Source: Dictyobacter vulcani (GTDB lineage: Bacteria; Chloroflexota; Ktedonobacteria; Ktedonobacterales; Ktedonobacteraceae). From it: a stretch of DNA of 64,000 bases. Below are positions 8,961 through 18,219 of the stretch, in pieces. Position 1 is the first letter of the stretch, and each line of letters opens with the position of its first letter. The stretch is from assembly GCF_008974265.1 (NCBI RefSeq), contig NZ_BKZW01000002.1:1508655-1572654 (forward strand), written 5' to 3'. The notes beneath the pieces are model-generated. The model saw only the letters and a list, made by a program, of their open reading frames with translations. It had not been told where the DNA came from and searched no databases. Both the position numbers and the translations under genes were made by a program.

Positions 8961-9972
8961 ATGAACGCAGCCTTATCCTGGTGGTTTCGTCTTTCACTTC
9001 CCAATCTCCCTACGGAAACACCCAGCCAACGAGAAAAAGCACGTTACGCCCGCCTGACCAGTGGTTTTCTACTGCTGATTAGTCTGCTTTTTCTTCCAAC
9101 CGCCTTTATCATGATTTTTGACTCACCGAAGAGTCCTTCTTCGCCTCCCATTGCGATGATCGTCGTACTTATTCTCTGCGGCGCTTTTATTTTTGGACGG
9201 ATGGGACTCAATATTTTATCGGCCAGTTGTATTGTTTTCTACGATATTTTTATGGTGACCGGCGTCCTTCTTAGTAATCCCTTAGATCCCTCGCTGCTTC
9301 CCCTCTTTGGAGCGTTCGTGCTGGCAACCATTATTGCCAGTGCCTTGATGCCGCGATTGCATCTATTATTGTCGGAATTATTTGCTGTCTAGACATTTCG
9401 TTTATCGCGTTTAATCCTTTCGTACCTCGGACCGCAGCCTTTCAAGCCATGCTCAACGACGGACTGTACACCGTAACCTGGCTGTACCCATTCTCGTACA
9501 AATTGTGATTGCGACGATCATGTTTGTGGTCATGACGATCCTGACAAAAGCGATCCGTCGAGCAGATAGAGCTGAAGAAGTTGTAGCGCTTCAACTTGAG
9601 TTAGCCGCTTCGCAACGTCAGCGTGCAGAAGAGCAGCGGCAACTCGAAGAAGGATTTCATCAAATAGCAGAAGTGCATGCGCGCGTCGCGAATGGTGATA
9701 TGCGTGCCCGTGTCTCGCTTGAACAAGGACACGTATTATGGAGTGTGGCTGTTCCTCTGAACAACCTGTTAAATCGGATGCACCGGACGCAGAACGATAC
9801 AGATATTTTGTTGCAGACCCAGCAAGTGGCCCAATATGTTGCCAGTTACATCCATCGGGCCCGTGTCACAGGCGAGCAAAATCCGCTTTCTGCTACCGGA
9901 ACCGCACTTGATCCTGTGATCGTAGAAATTAATAAGGGTTTGCCATCGGCCTATTCAAATAGAGGCAATTAG
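8961..9972 (+). pseudogene. Membrane sensor protein with coiled coil and HAMP-like region, two frameshifts
   Basis: Three phases join into one protein of about 335 residues. From ATG 8961 (RBS AAAAGGAG) there are at least four hydrophobic segments to about 9365. A second phase continues (IVGIICCLDISFIAFNPFVP) to about 9478. A third runs to 9972 with a last membrane helix, a coiled coil (EVVALQLELAASQRQRAEEQ) and a HAMP-like stretch (IAEVHARVANGDMRARVSL). Both breaks are explained by one missing base (after CAT near 9366; TGGCTG near 9478). No kinase or cyclase output domain is present. Likely an environmental sensor paired with the gene just upstream; its signal is unknown. Confidence 0.6.
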
Positions 9973-10011
9973 CAGTCCACATATTTTTTTGTGTACCTGT
10001 TTTGTTTGGTC

Positions 10012-10068
10012 ATTATGCTGTGGTGGAAATGCGTGCGCGTCGCGCACGCATTTCCACCACAGCATAAT
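10012..10068. terminator. Perfect 28-bp-stem hairpin
   Basis: Arms 10012-10039 and 10041-10068 are perfect reverse complements around a single central T at 10040. It lies 40 bp after the sensor stop codon and before the convergent ATPase gene, so a bidirectional terminator is the simplest role. The left arm starts ATTATGCTGTGG; the core is GC-rich (GTGCGCG/CGCGCAC). No long T run follows. Confidence 0.6.
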
Positions 10069-10153
10069 AATTTTTGAGCGCCGTAGGCGCGAAAGTCTGT
10101 CGACGAAGTACCTCATGGAAGTGATTTTCAGACACACTCTAATAGTGATAATG

Positions 10154-10336
10154 CTACAGGCGGAAGAAACGTTCGAAGAGATGGAAATGCAAGATGCTGT
10201 ACATGAGGATGGCCCAGACCAGTGTGGCACCGCCGATCAGCAGGTATGTGCCAGGATCTAATGCCTGTAAGTTGAACAGCGTACGCAATGGTGCTATGGC
10301 GAGTATGCTGCTAAAGCAAAGGAGCAAGCCCAGCAT
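10154..10336 (-). pseudogene. Displaced C-terminal membrane segments of the P-type ATPase
   Basis: A 60-residue frame holding two hydrophobic helices (LGLLLCFSSILAIAPLR and GTYLLIGGATLVWAILM) and a terminal FHLFERFFRL, exactly the kind of tail expected for the neighbouring ATPase, in a different phase. Restoring one base in the CCAGG-rich stretch near 10370 fuses it to the main ORF through NQPGTYNNWLPSLLMLG. It should be read as the end of the 10336-12672 gene, not as a separate protein. Confidence 0.65.
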
Positions 10337-12672
10337 CAGTAATGAAGGAAGCCAGTTGTTATACGTTCCTGGTTGACCTGGCCTGGCGCGGTTGGGGGCT
10401 CAACAAAAAGTACCAGTAGCAATCCACACAGGACCAAAAATACCGTGAGGGCTGTCTGTGCTAAGGGGATCGCGCCCTCACGATAGGGGTTGGTAGGTAC
10501 CGGGAAGGTAAGAGTGGCAGGAATCAGAACAGCAAGATAGACCCCAAGAGCGATCAGACAGGTTATCAGGGATACAGGCATGACGAAACGCACCAGGGAG
10601 CGAATCAAACTCTGTCCCGCGGTGTGTCCTGGACGTGCCCAGTAGGCCAGAGCGAGAGTAGGGATGCCTACGGTAAAGAAGGTGAGCAATGACGTCTGGC
10701 GGGGTTGGAAGGGAAAGCCACCGATAAAGGTGATAGCGACCAGCAGTAGTGTCACAGAGGAGACGCGCGCTAAAAAGAGTTTCAAGATATCCTGCATACC
10801 GTTACGGATACGTTGTCCTTCATGCACGGCTGAAGGAAGGGAGGCAAACGTATCATTGAGGAGTACCAGGTCAGCAACGCCGCGCGTGGCCTGACTACCG
10901 CTCTGCATGGCGATGCCGAGATTGGCCTGTTTGAGTGAGAGCACATCATTAACGCCATCACCGATCATAGCGATATAGTGATTGTTCTGGCGGAAAGTCT
11001 TGATCAAACGTTCCTTCTGGTGTGGGGTGATACGGCCAAAAATAGTGGTTTCCTCGGCTCTCTGCGCCAGTTGCGCATCATCTAACTGCTCCAGTTCTGT
11101 TCCTGTCATCACCTTGATCTTGTCATGGAGTCCTAATTGGAGCGCCAGGGCAGTAACGGTTTGAGGATGGTCGCCAGAGATAATTTTTAGCTGGACACCC
11201 AGGGCCATAAATTGTGCCAGGGTTTCGCGGGCCTCAGGACGAATGGTATCGCGCAAACTGAGCGCACCCAGAGGGATCAAGCCCGCAGGTAACGTGCCAC
11301 CAGCATCCTGCGTTTGTAGGAAGACAGGTTCAGGATAGCGCGCAAAGAGCAGCACACGTAGTCCTTTTTCTCGCTCCGTCTCCATGAAGGTCCCCAGAGC
11401 GGCATCCGGAATCAAAAATGGCTGAAGCATTTCTGGCGCGCCCAGCACATAGACACCTTGCATGACAGTATCCCCAAACACGAGCGCGCTCCACTTGCGT
11501 GCGGAAGAAAAAGCAATCTCCTGGCGTACAGGCAATCCCGGTCGTGCCTGCTCCTGACACGCGACTCTGATCGCATTACTGGTTGCATTCTGACTTGATA
11601 CATGCATGCTATAGGTGCCAAGAAGCTCACGGAGCATGTCTTCATCAATAGCATATGGGTGTAATGCGGTCAGTTCAAGCTCATTGGTCGTCAGCGTTCC
11701 GGTTTTATCTGTGCACAGGATATCCACATGGCTCAGTGACTCGATGGCATTAAATTTTTGGACCAGTGCCCCTTTGCCAGCGAGGCGGACGGCCCCCAAT
11801 GCATAGGCCACACTGATGGAAAGAAACAGACCATTTGGCACAATACCGATGATCACCATTGCCATGCGCACTGTTTCCACGAGGGGAATCGTACTCACCA
11901 CAGAGGCGGCAATCAGCAGCGTTTCCAGGAAAAGAGCGATCAGGAGCAGGACACGGATAATCAAAGCAATTTCACGCTGGAGCGGCGTGGCCATATCACG
12001 ATAAGCACGCGCGCCCGCCGTAAGATTCCCGGCGACACTCTGGATACCAATTTTGTCAGCGCGATACAATGTACGTCCCGTGACACAGAAGGTTCCAGCA
12101 TAGAGGCGATCGCCTTTGCCTTTGCTGATCGGATCCGTTTCGCCGGTCAGCAAAGACTCATCGACCTCCACGCATCCCTCACCCACGATCGGTCCATCGA
12201 CCACGATTTGATCTCCAGGATGTACCACCATAATATCATCCACCACCACCGACTCTGGATGAATCTGCTGCTCGCGGCCATCGCGTAGCACCACAGCATG
12301 GGGGCGGGTCAGCAAGGCAATATGATCCAGCGTGCGCTTAGCGCGTATCTCTTGAAACAAGCTGATCACCAGATTAAACGAAACCACCCCAACCGAGATC
12401 AACGCATCGAGATATTGGCCCAGGAGAACAAGAGCCAGTGCGATAGAGAAAAGAATAGTATTGACCGTATTAAACACATTTTCACGGATAATGCGTATAT
12501 ATGAGCGTCCTGTAGGGGGCGGTGGCACACAACCGAGTCCCTGAGCACGCCGTTCCTCAACCTCATGTGTGCTTAATCCTCGCATCAACAATGTTTGATT
12601 CTGCTGGCTCTTCATCTTCTGTCTGGCACACCCTCCTGGCTTGCTCGCCAATGTTTGCGTTAAAGATAGCAT
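10336..12672 (-). CDS. P-type cation-transporting ATPase, CtpE-like
   Basis: A 778-residue P-type ATPase. It shows the actuator-domain motif (ESLLTGETDP, about residue 172), the ion-pathway helix with IVPNGLFLS rather than the Cys-Pro-Cys of heavy-metal pumps, the phosphorylation site CTDKTGTLT (about residue 322) and the hinge MIGDGVNDVLSLKQANLGIA. The VPNGL variant and overall order match the mycobacterial CtpE group, implicated in Ca2+ uptake; substrate assignment is inference. The last two membrane helices are shifted to another frame (10154-10336), so the ORF ends early. Start uncertain: ATG at 12672 or 12615. Monocistronic. Confidence 0.82.
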   Translation of the reverse strand: MLSLTQTLASKPGGCARQKMKSQQNQTLLMRGLSTHEVEERRAQGLGCVPPPPTGRSYIRIIRENVFNTVNTILFSIALALVLLGQYLDALISVGVVSFNLVISLFQEIRAKRTLDHIALLTRPHAVVLRDGREQQIHPESVVVDDIMVVHPGDQIVVDGPIVGEGCVEVDESLLTGETDPISKGKGDRLYAGTFCVTGRTLYRADKIGIQSVAGNLTAGARAYRDMATPLQREIALIIRVLLLIALFLETLLIAASVVSTIPLVETVRMAMVIIGIVPNGLFLSISVAYALGAVRLAGKGALVQKFNAIESLSHVDILCTDKTGTLTTNELELTALHPYAIDEDMLRELLGTYSMHVSSQNATSNAIRVACQEQARPGLPVRQEIAFSSARKWSALVFGDTVMQGVYVLGAPEMLQPFLIPDAALGTFMETEREKGLRVLLFARYPEPVFLQTQDAGGTLPAGLIPLGALSLRDTIRPEARETLAQFMALGVQLKIISGDHPQTVTALALQLGLHDKIKVMTGTELEQLDDAQLAQRAEETTIFGRITPHQKERLIKTFRQNNHYIAMIGDGVNDVLSLKQANLGIAMQSGSQATRGVADLVLLNDTFASLPSAVHEGQRIRNGMQDILKLFLARVSSVTLLLVAITFIGGFPFQPRQTSLLTFFTVGIPTLALAYWARPGHTAGQSLIRSLVRFVMPVSLITCLIALGVYLAVLIPATLTFPVPTNPYREGAIPLAQTALTVFLVLCGLLLVLFVEPPTAPGQVNQERITTGFLHY

Positions 12673-12886
12673 ACATATCTCACAAAACGCTCTTCATCAT
12701 GAGTATGAGACTCTCACCAGGATCACAATGATTTCTGACCCTCTTTGTGTAAAAGCCAGGGCCCAATGATTCTGTAACGCGAGATTGTTTTATAGGATGA
12801 GGAAATACAACAGGGAGGATAAATTTAACATTTTCGATTTATTGCAGCAGATATGTTGTAATGTTTGTTGGATGTTTGTCAATTTT

Positions 12887-12908
12887 GGATCAACTTTGGA
12901 TCAACTTT
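12887..12908. repeat. Two tandem 11-bp units (GGATCAACTTT)
   Basis: Two perfect copies at 12887-12897 and 12898-12908, preceded by a degenerate third (TTGTCAATTTT). A related three-unit array lies at 14086-14118. The 11-bp period puts each unit on the same helix face, as in iteron-type operators. Confidence 0.5.
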
Positions 12909-12966
12909 GTACTTCTCTAGTAGCACTCTTTTACCGTATACTTACGCATATAAAAGGTTGTGGTGA

Positions 12967-13345
12967 GTCAGGTACCCCACGCCTCTGCGGCGGGGGCTTG
13001 GAGAAGGGGTGATTGCTGCCCGTCTTCTCCAGGTCCGGACCTGACCAGACCCAGCCAGGGGTGCTTGCACCCATCGGGCTACGATACCGGACGTGTCAAA
13101 GAACCTACCAACGCGTGCTTGCCAGCGCGTTGCTCTAGAACTTCTCAGTTAACCAGTCAGACGGGGTTCGAGGCAGTGCTGAGAAGATGTGCAGGCCGGT
13201 ATCATCGTCGAGGCACACCTTACCTGGGAAACCAGTGGGGTTTGACCGTTCCCACCAAAAACGGTCTCCCGCAAGGGACGACACACAAGGAACAGCAAAC
13301 AGGAGGCGTGCTTCCTCCCCATGCCTGAAGGCAGGGGTACCCGCA
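12967..13345 (+). ncRNA. Highly structured RNA element, candidate stand-alone omega/HEARO-type RNA
   Basis: No gene fits here, yet the stretch folds into nested perfect stems. An outer stem pairs GTCAGGT 12967-12973 with ACCTGAC 13039-13045. It encloses a hairpin 12975-12996 (CCCCaCGCC/GGCGGGGG) and a stem GGAGAAG 13000-13006 with CTTCTCC 13024-13030. Further hairpins are GGGTGC/GCACCC 13059-13072, CTTCTCAG/CTGAGAAG 13141-13186, GACCGTT/AACGGTC 13244-13266, a GCAA tetraloop 13264-13279, and CCCCatGCCT/AGGCaGGGG 13317-13337. The ends share GGTACCCC in inverted orientation. Size, structure and host fit the RNAs of IS200/IS605-related IscB or TnpB elements with the protein gene missing; a non-autonomous IS605-like element is the alternative. 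Strand is assumed. Confidence 0.5.
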
Positions 13346-13470
13346 CGATTGAAGTGATGGAAGAGAACTAACCTGGAAGTATATACGCGATATACGTAAA
13401 TATAGCAGGAAAATAGTGTGGCGTGTATTGGTGGGATAGCATGTGGTTCTCTGAAGAAAGGGATAATTTT

Positions 13471-14079
13471 ATGCATATTGCTTCAGCAAAGTGGACGAAC
13501 CTGAATCGCATACATACTATACAAACAGCTTCATGGCTTGTGTGGCCTGCTACCCACTCTGAAGAAGATCAACGCTATCTGACATACATGTGTTATGTAT
13601 CCGTTTTTCCAACGCGTCTTTACCCTCTTCCGATGGGAGAAGAGAGAGTGATACAGCGTTTACCACAAATAGCTCCCTGGCGTAATGAATGGGGACGTCC
13701 AGGAGATATGGCCTTTATTGCGATTGATACCATCACAAAGAAACGCTTAGGGGCTATCTGGTGTCGTCTTTTCCCTGAGGCAAGTGACTTTGTGCCCGGT
13801 TTTTGTAGCAGTAATATTCCAAATTTAGGTATTGCTGTTGATACTTATGCTCGTCATCGGGGAATAGGTGGATCATTGCTCCGTTCGCTGAAACAGGCAG
13901 CCTATCAACAAGGCTATACTGCCCTTAGCCTGGGTGTGACAGCTAAAAATCCTGCCAGATTTCTGTATGAGCGCCATGGATTTAAGACCCAAAACGTACC
14001 AGCCTATCCTGATCCCATCACGATGTTAGTCGATTTAGGGGCAAAAGCAGACAAAAGTTATAAAAATTCTATTTGTTAA
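13471..14079 (+). CDS. GNAT-family N-acetyltransferase
   Basis: About 202 residues from the ATG at 13471 (AGAAAGGGAT upstream); an in-frame GTG at 13423 would add 16 residues. The acetyl-CoA-binding motif is NLGIAVDTYARHRGIGGSLL (the R-x-x-G-I-G pyrophosphate loop), followed by LGVTAKNPARFLYERHGF, the usual N-x-A-x-x-x-Y-x-x-x-G-F block near the C-terminus. The acceptor is unknown. It stands alone between the structured RNA element and the iteron array. Confidence 0.8.
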   Translation: MHIASAKWTNLNRIHTIQTASWLVWPATHSEEDQRYLTYMCYVSVFPTRLYPLPMGEERVIQRLPQIAPWRNEWGRPGDMAFIAIDTITKKRLGAIWCRLFPEASDFVPGFCSSNIPNLGIAVDTYARHRGIGGSLLRSLKQAAYQQGYTALSLGVTAKNPARFLYERHGFKTQNVPAYPDPITMLVDLGAKADKSYKNSIC

Positions 14080-14085
14080 GTGTCC

Positions 14086-14118
14086 GGACAACATTTGGAC
14101 AACATTTGGATAATCTTT
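14086..14118. repeat. Three tandem 11-bp units upstream of STAND regulator
   Basis: GGACAACATTT at 14086-14096 and 14097-14107, then GGATAATCTTT at 14108-14118. The array lies about 180 bp before the HTH-NB-ARC-TPR gene and starts 6 bp after the GNAT stop. SARP/AfsR-type regulators bind direct repeats with an 11-bp period (family knowledge), so an operator for this or a related regulator is plausible. Confidence 0.5.
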
Positions 14119-14300
14119 GTTTTGTATGAGGAAGTAGAGCTAGAGAGAGGAAAAGCCTATTCATTCTATAAATGTTGTTGTAATACATCTATAAAGTACC
14201 TATTTATCGTAAGCGCATTGAATTTATGTGCTATAATCAGGGTGTTATGTTATGTAGTGGATGATAACAAGCATCCTATTATTAAGCTGTAAAGAATAAA

Positions 14301-16955
14301 ATGACGTCTACGACAAATAGAGATTATAAGCCTTCTCTAGATGCGCTCACGCGTTTTCGTGAGGAGATCACGATTGCTCGCCGTAAGACGGGGCATTTGC
14401 AAAAGGAATTGGCAGATGCGTTGGGTATTGATGCCCAGGTACTGAGCCGCAAGCTCCATGGGGCAAAGCGGTCTTTGCTCACGCATGCCGAGGTAAAGCA
14501 AATTATTAAGGTACTGGCTGATTGGGATGGCATTACTACTCGTGCTGAGGCTGGCAAACTGCTCAAGTTGATGGGCTTAAAAGCAGAAAGTTTCTCTGAA
14601 CTTGATTGGAAGTCTCCACCACTGGATAAGCTTGAGATAGCCTCACCTCATACGCAGTCACCCAGAATAGTTTCCCCCGGCCAATAGCTCACCGCTCTAT
14701 GCCCTTTTTACCCAGTCCAGCAAACGCACTTATCGGCCGTGAATATCATGTACAGTTGTTATTGGATCGACTACGACACATGTCGGTGCGCCTCGTGACA
14801 TTATTTGGCATGGGTGGAGTTGGCAAGACGCGTCTGGCATTGGAGGTTGCTCATACGATCCAGCATGAATTTGCTGATGGTGTCTTTTTTATTCCTCTGA
14901 CATCACTGCGTGAGGCCGCCCTATACCCTCAACGATTGTGCAAACATTGCGCCTCATGGACCCAATCAAAGACAGTGATCCAGACAAGCAAAGCATTTTT
15001 TCACACGAAGATGTGCTTAAAACTTTCCTGCACAACAAAAAGCTCTTGTTTATATTTGATAATGTGGAGCAGATTCCAGAGATCGGCTCTTTTATCAGTG
15101 ATCTGCTGCAGAGTGCCCGGGAAATCAAGATCATGGTGACAAGTCGAACGCTACTGCACCTGTATGGTGAATATGAATTTGATGTGCCACCATTAACTAT
15201 TTGTGCTTCTGACCATGAAGCTCATCAAGACACCTTTGAACAGTTTGCTGCTATTCGCCTCTTTATTGAGCGGGCGGAGGCTGTCAATCCAGCCTTTCAC
15301 ATGACCAGGGAAAATGCCGTAACCATCTCGCGTATTTGTACGCGTCTGGATGGGCTTCCGCTGGCGATTGAACTGGCGGCGGCGCGTTCCAAGGTGTTAC
15401 CCCTGACCAAAATTTTACAGTGGCTGACCAGCGGAATGGGTCAGAATTTCCTGAGTACCAGTGCACATAACACATTACAGAGCCACCAGACATTACAGGC
15501 AACACTGAACTGGAGCTATGAACTGCTAAGTCCACAGTATCAGGCTCTTTTTCGTCGTTATGGCGTATTTGTTGGTGGCTGGACCCTTGAGGCTGCCAGG
15601 CTATTGTCATGCCTGACGTTGAGGGAAGCCCCATTGCCAGCGTGATCGAGCAAATGGAGTTTCTCATCGGTCAGAGTCTGGTGAAACGCATGCGGTCAGA
15701 CGAGATGGCCCCGAAAGATAATCTGGAGTCGCGCTTTCATCTGCTAGAAACGATTCGTGAATACGCGCTGGAGCAACTGGCAAGAGCTGGCGAGCAAGCG
15801 GATGTACAGAGACAGCATGCCAGCTATTATCTCTCGCTGGTCGAAAAAACCGAAGCCAGCTTATCTGGTGATGATTCAGCGGCTGCCGTCGCGTTATTTG
15901 TGCGCGAACAAGGAAATCTGCGTGCCGCGCTTGCCTGGGCGACTGATCATGGTGAGAACGATACCGCTTTACGGATCAGCTGTGCCCTGGGACGATTTTG
16001 GGAAGCCCGGATGCAGTTCCATGAAGCTTTTCGCTGGATTGACGCTGTATTCAAGCTACAAGCAGATACACCTTTATCCGCCCGTGCCAATCTCTTGATG
16101 GGAGCCGCCCGGCTGGCGCTGTGGGAGATCGGCTGTGAGCGTTCCCGCGAACTGGCACAGGAAGCCCTGACGCTCTATGCCGCCGAAGGTAACCAGGTTG
16201 GTAGAACCTGGGCGTTATTCCACATTGGTGATACCTGGCATATCCAGGGAGATTACGTACTATCCAGCACCTACCTGGAGCAATGTCTGCAACTTCTCCA
16301 CGCACAGCAGGACTGGCGTAACTACGCCTTTACCCTGAGCAGACTTGGAGCGCTGGCGACTCTGCGCGGCCAGATGCAGAAGGCGCGTGCCTGGCTGAGC
16401 GAAGCAAGGGAACTTCTCTATGAATACGATGAGCCAGGCTTGCAGACTGTGACATTGGTTTACCTGGGGATCCTCACCTTTGTGCAGGGCGAACTGGTGC
16501 TGAGCAGCAACTATTTACGTGAAGGAATGCTCCTGGCCAGACAAACGGGCAACCACTATATGCTGGCCGCTGATTTACTTGTGCTGGGTTGTGCCCTGGG
16601 TCGAATGTACGGGCCATTTTACACGGCCCACATCTGTAGCGCAGCCGAAATGCTTTACGCGAGCCTGAAGGCCAGCGTGCCAACAGCATACCGCCCACTC
16701 TATGACACCAATCTTGGCAGCTTACAGGCAAAAGTTGACAGAGTAACCTGGGACATGTGGTGGGAGGAAGGTAAAGCCTTCTCTTTAGAAGAAATCTGTA
16801 CGCTGGCCCTCTCTGCCGAGCGGAGCCAAAGAAGCCGAAGTACCGATGCCCTCCCTCGGGCGCTGATTGCTCGACGCGGACAGGTCGCAGCGACCAGCGC
16901 TGCCGGTACGGGGCACTGTAACATTATGGTGCTATCATTCGTGCCGTGTGCGTGA
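14301..16955 (+). pseudogene. HTH-NB-ARC-TPR (STAND/AfsR-like) regulator, three frameshifts
   Basis: Four consecutive phases assemble into one STAND protein of about 880 residues. Phase 1 (14301-14687) holds an XRE-like HTH (HLQKELADALGIDAQVLSRK). Phase 2 from about 14675 has the Walker A motif GMGGVGKTRLALEVA. Phase 3 from about 14922 has Walker B (KLLFIFDNVEQ), the TSRTLLHLYGEYEFDVPPL sensor and GLPLAIELAAAR. Phase 4 from about 15600 has the winged-helix end and TPR-like helices. Each shift needs one added base (C run 14674-14678, C run near 14920, GG near 15600). The last roughly 25 residues (RRGQVAATSAAGTGHCN onward) come from a palindromic repeat, so the native C-terminus is lost. Expected role: ATP-dependent signal-responsive transcription regulator. 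Confidence 0.75.
16882..16910. repeat. Dispersed palindromic repeat, copy A
   Basis: Contains AGGTCGCAGCG and AGCGCTGCCGGTACG arms with GCAGCG/CGCTGC pairing. It lies inside the last codons of the NB-ARC-TPR gene. The same sequence recurs at 18955, 32879, 42972 and 47451. Confidence 0.65.
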
Positions 16956-17021
16956 CAGAACGAAGCTTCCTGTACTGTTTGTCGAAACGCTAATTGCGTA
17001 GAGAAAAAAGGAGGAGTTCCC

Positions 17022-17322
17022 ATGTTGTGGTATTGTAAATTCAAGTGGCATGCACATACAACCCGTGACCAGGTGGCCAGGCGTGTAGTCCAGCAACACG
17101 ATGCAGGTGCTAACCACCCGGAGCGTATTAAAGGCTGGTTCAATCTAGCCGGGGCGGGCAGGCTTCCTCCTGGTGGAGACAGATGATCCACATAAGTTAA
17201 CAGCCTTCTTACAGCCGTATATGGATCTGATGGACTTCGATGTTCACTCTGTCTACCCAATCGATTATGATCAACAGATCAATGAACTGCGCCAGGTGGT
17301 GCAGGTGGCAGCGCCCGTCTGA
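17022..17322 (+). pseudogene. DUF3303-like small protein, frameshifted
   Basis: A strong ribosome-binding site (AAGGAGGAG, 7-15 bp upstream) precedes ATG 17022. The first frame reads about 45 residues (MLWYCKFKWHAHTTRDQVAR... NHPERIKGWFNLAGAG). The continuation GFLLVETDDPHKLTAFLQPY to the stop at 17320-17322 is in the next phase. Dropping one base at about 17149 (GGGCAGGC) restores a protein of about 99 residues resembling DUF3303 dimeric alpha/beta-barrel proteins, which have no established activity. The gene lies just before a hairpin and the phosphoribosyltransferase gene. Confidence 0.65.
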
Positions 17323-17357
17323 TCTTGATTGCCGTGCTGGCAAAATGGATCGGGCAA

Positions 17358-17400
17358 TACTACTGTGGTCGCGATAAAAAGGGCCGCGACCACAGTAGTA
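17358..17400. terminator. Perfect 16-bp hairpin
   Basis: Arms 17358-17373 and 17385-17400 (TACTACTGTGGTCGCG and its complement) with an 11-nt loop. It sits 35 bp after the DUF3303-like gene and ends just before the ribosome-binding site of the next gene, so it may terminate the former or attenuate the latter. Confidence 0.6.
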
Positions 17401-17413
17401 GGGAGGAACCGTG

Positions 17414-18094
17414 ATGGCAACGCAATTTCGTGATCGAACAGATGCAGGCGAACAACTGGCCGCCCGCCTGGCCGCGTATAGCAATCGTCCAGATGTGCTG
17501 GTGCTGGCATTACCGCGTGGTGGTGTAACGGTTGGCTTTGAGATCTCCCATCAACTGCATGCTCCCCTGGATGTGATGATCGTGCGTAAGCTTGGCGTCC
17601 CCGGACAAGAAGAACTGGCGCTGGGAGCGCTTGCCCCAGGCGGTATACGGGTTCTGAATGAAGATGTACTGCGTATGCGTGGCATCTCCAATGAAGTGAT
17701 TGATGAGGTAGCTGCTCGCGAGCAACGTGAATTAGAGCGACGAGAGCGCCTCTACCGTGGCAATCGTCCAGCGTATGATGTACGTGGACGCACCGTGGTG
17801 CTGGTAGATGATGGTATCGCGACCGGAGCAACGATACGTGCCGCTATCGCCGTCCTGAAACAGCAGCAACCTGCCCACCTGATCATCGCCGTTCCTGTCG
17901 CGGTAAAGATTACCTGTGATGAGTTCGCAGCGCAGGGATATGAGGTCGTCTGTCCTCTGCAACTGGAGACCCTCTATGCGGTGGGTAACTGGTATGAATA
18001 TTTCCCGCAAACCAGTGACGAAGAGGTACACGACTTGCTTGAAAAAGCCTGCCATGAGCAAGATGCGTGGTTAGCGCAACACAAAAAAGGCTGA
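17414..18094 (+). CDS. Phosphoribosyltransferase domain protein
   Basis: A 226-residue type I PRTase fold protein. VVLVDDGIATGATIRAAI near residue 135 is the PRPP-binding loop. LALPRGGVTVGFEIS near residue 35 and the downstream MIVRKLGVPGQEELALGA segment match the free-standing PRTases that are often fused to, or encoded beside, a dienelactone-hydrolase-like protein. That partner follows here at 18220. GGGAGGA ends 6 bp before the ATG at 17414. Substrate unknown. Confidence 0.85.
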   Translation: MATQFRDRTDAGEQLAARLAAYSNRPDVLVLALPRGGVTVGFEISHQLHAPLDVMIVRKLGVPGQEELALGALAPGGIRVLNEDVLRMRGISNEVIDEVAAREQRELERRERLYRGNRPAYDVRGRTVVLVDDGIATGATIRAAIAVLKQQQPAHLIIAVPVAVKITCDEFAAQGYEVVCPLQLETLYAVGNWYEYFPQTSDEEVHDLLEKACHEQDAWLAQHKKG

Positions 18095-18219
18095 GCATAC
18101 TTTGCTATTTTTCAGCGAGCTTTTGGGATTTTCTCCGCCCTATAGTTTTTGGGATCATACAGCTATCCATATAGTGTGGCATTGATAGAGCATATTCAGC
18201 AATCATGGAGGAGGGAATG

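Noticed and set aside
12967..13060. Resemblance of GGTCAGGTCCGGA on the minus strand (13033-13045) to the SRP RNA domain IV core
   Set aside because: The rest of the conserved SRP loop (GGAAGCAGC-type) does not follow, and the two hairpins inside the outer stem do not fit SRP RNA.
12960..13328. 122-codon open frame across the structured RNA block
   Set aside because: It cuts through every hairpin, has no RBS and no protein-like motif; the base-pairing explains the sequence better.
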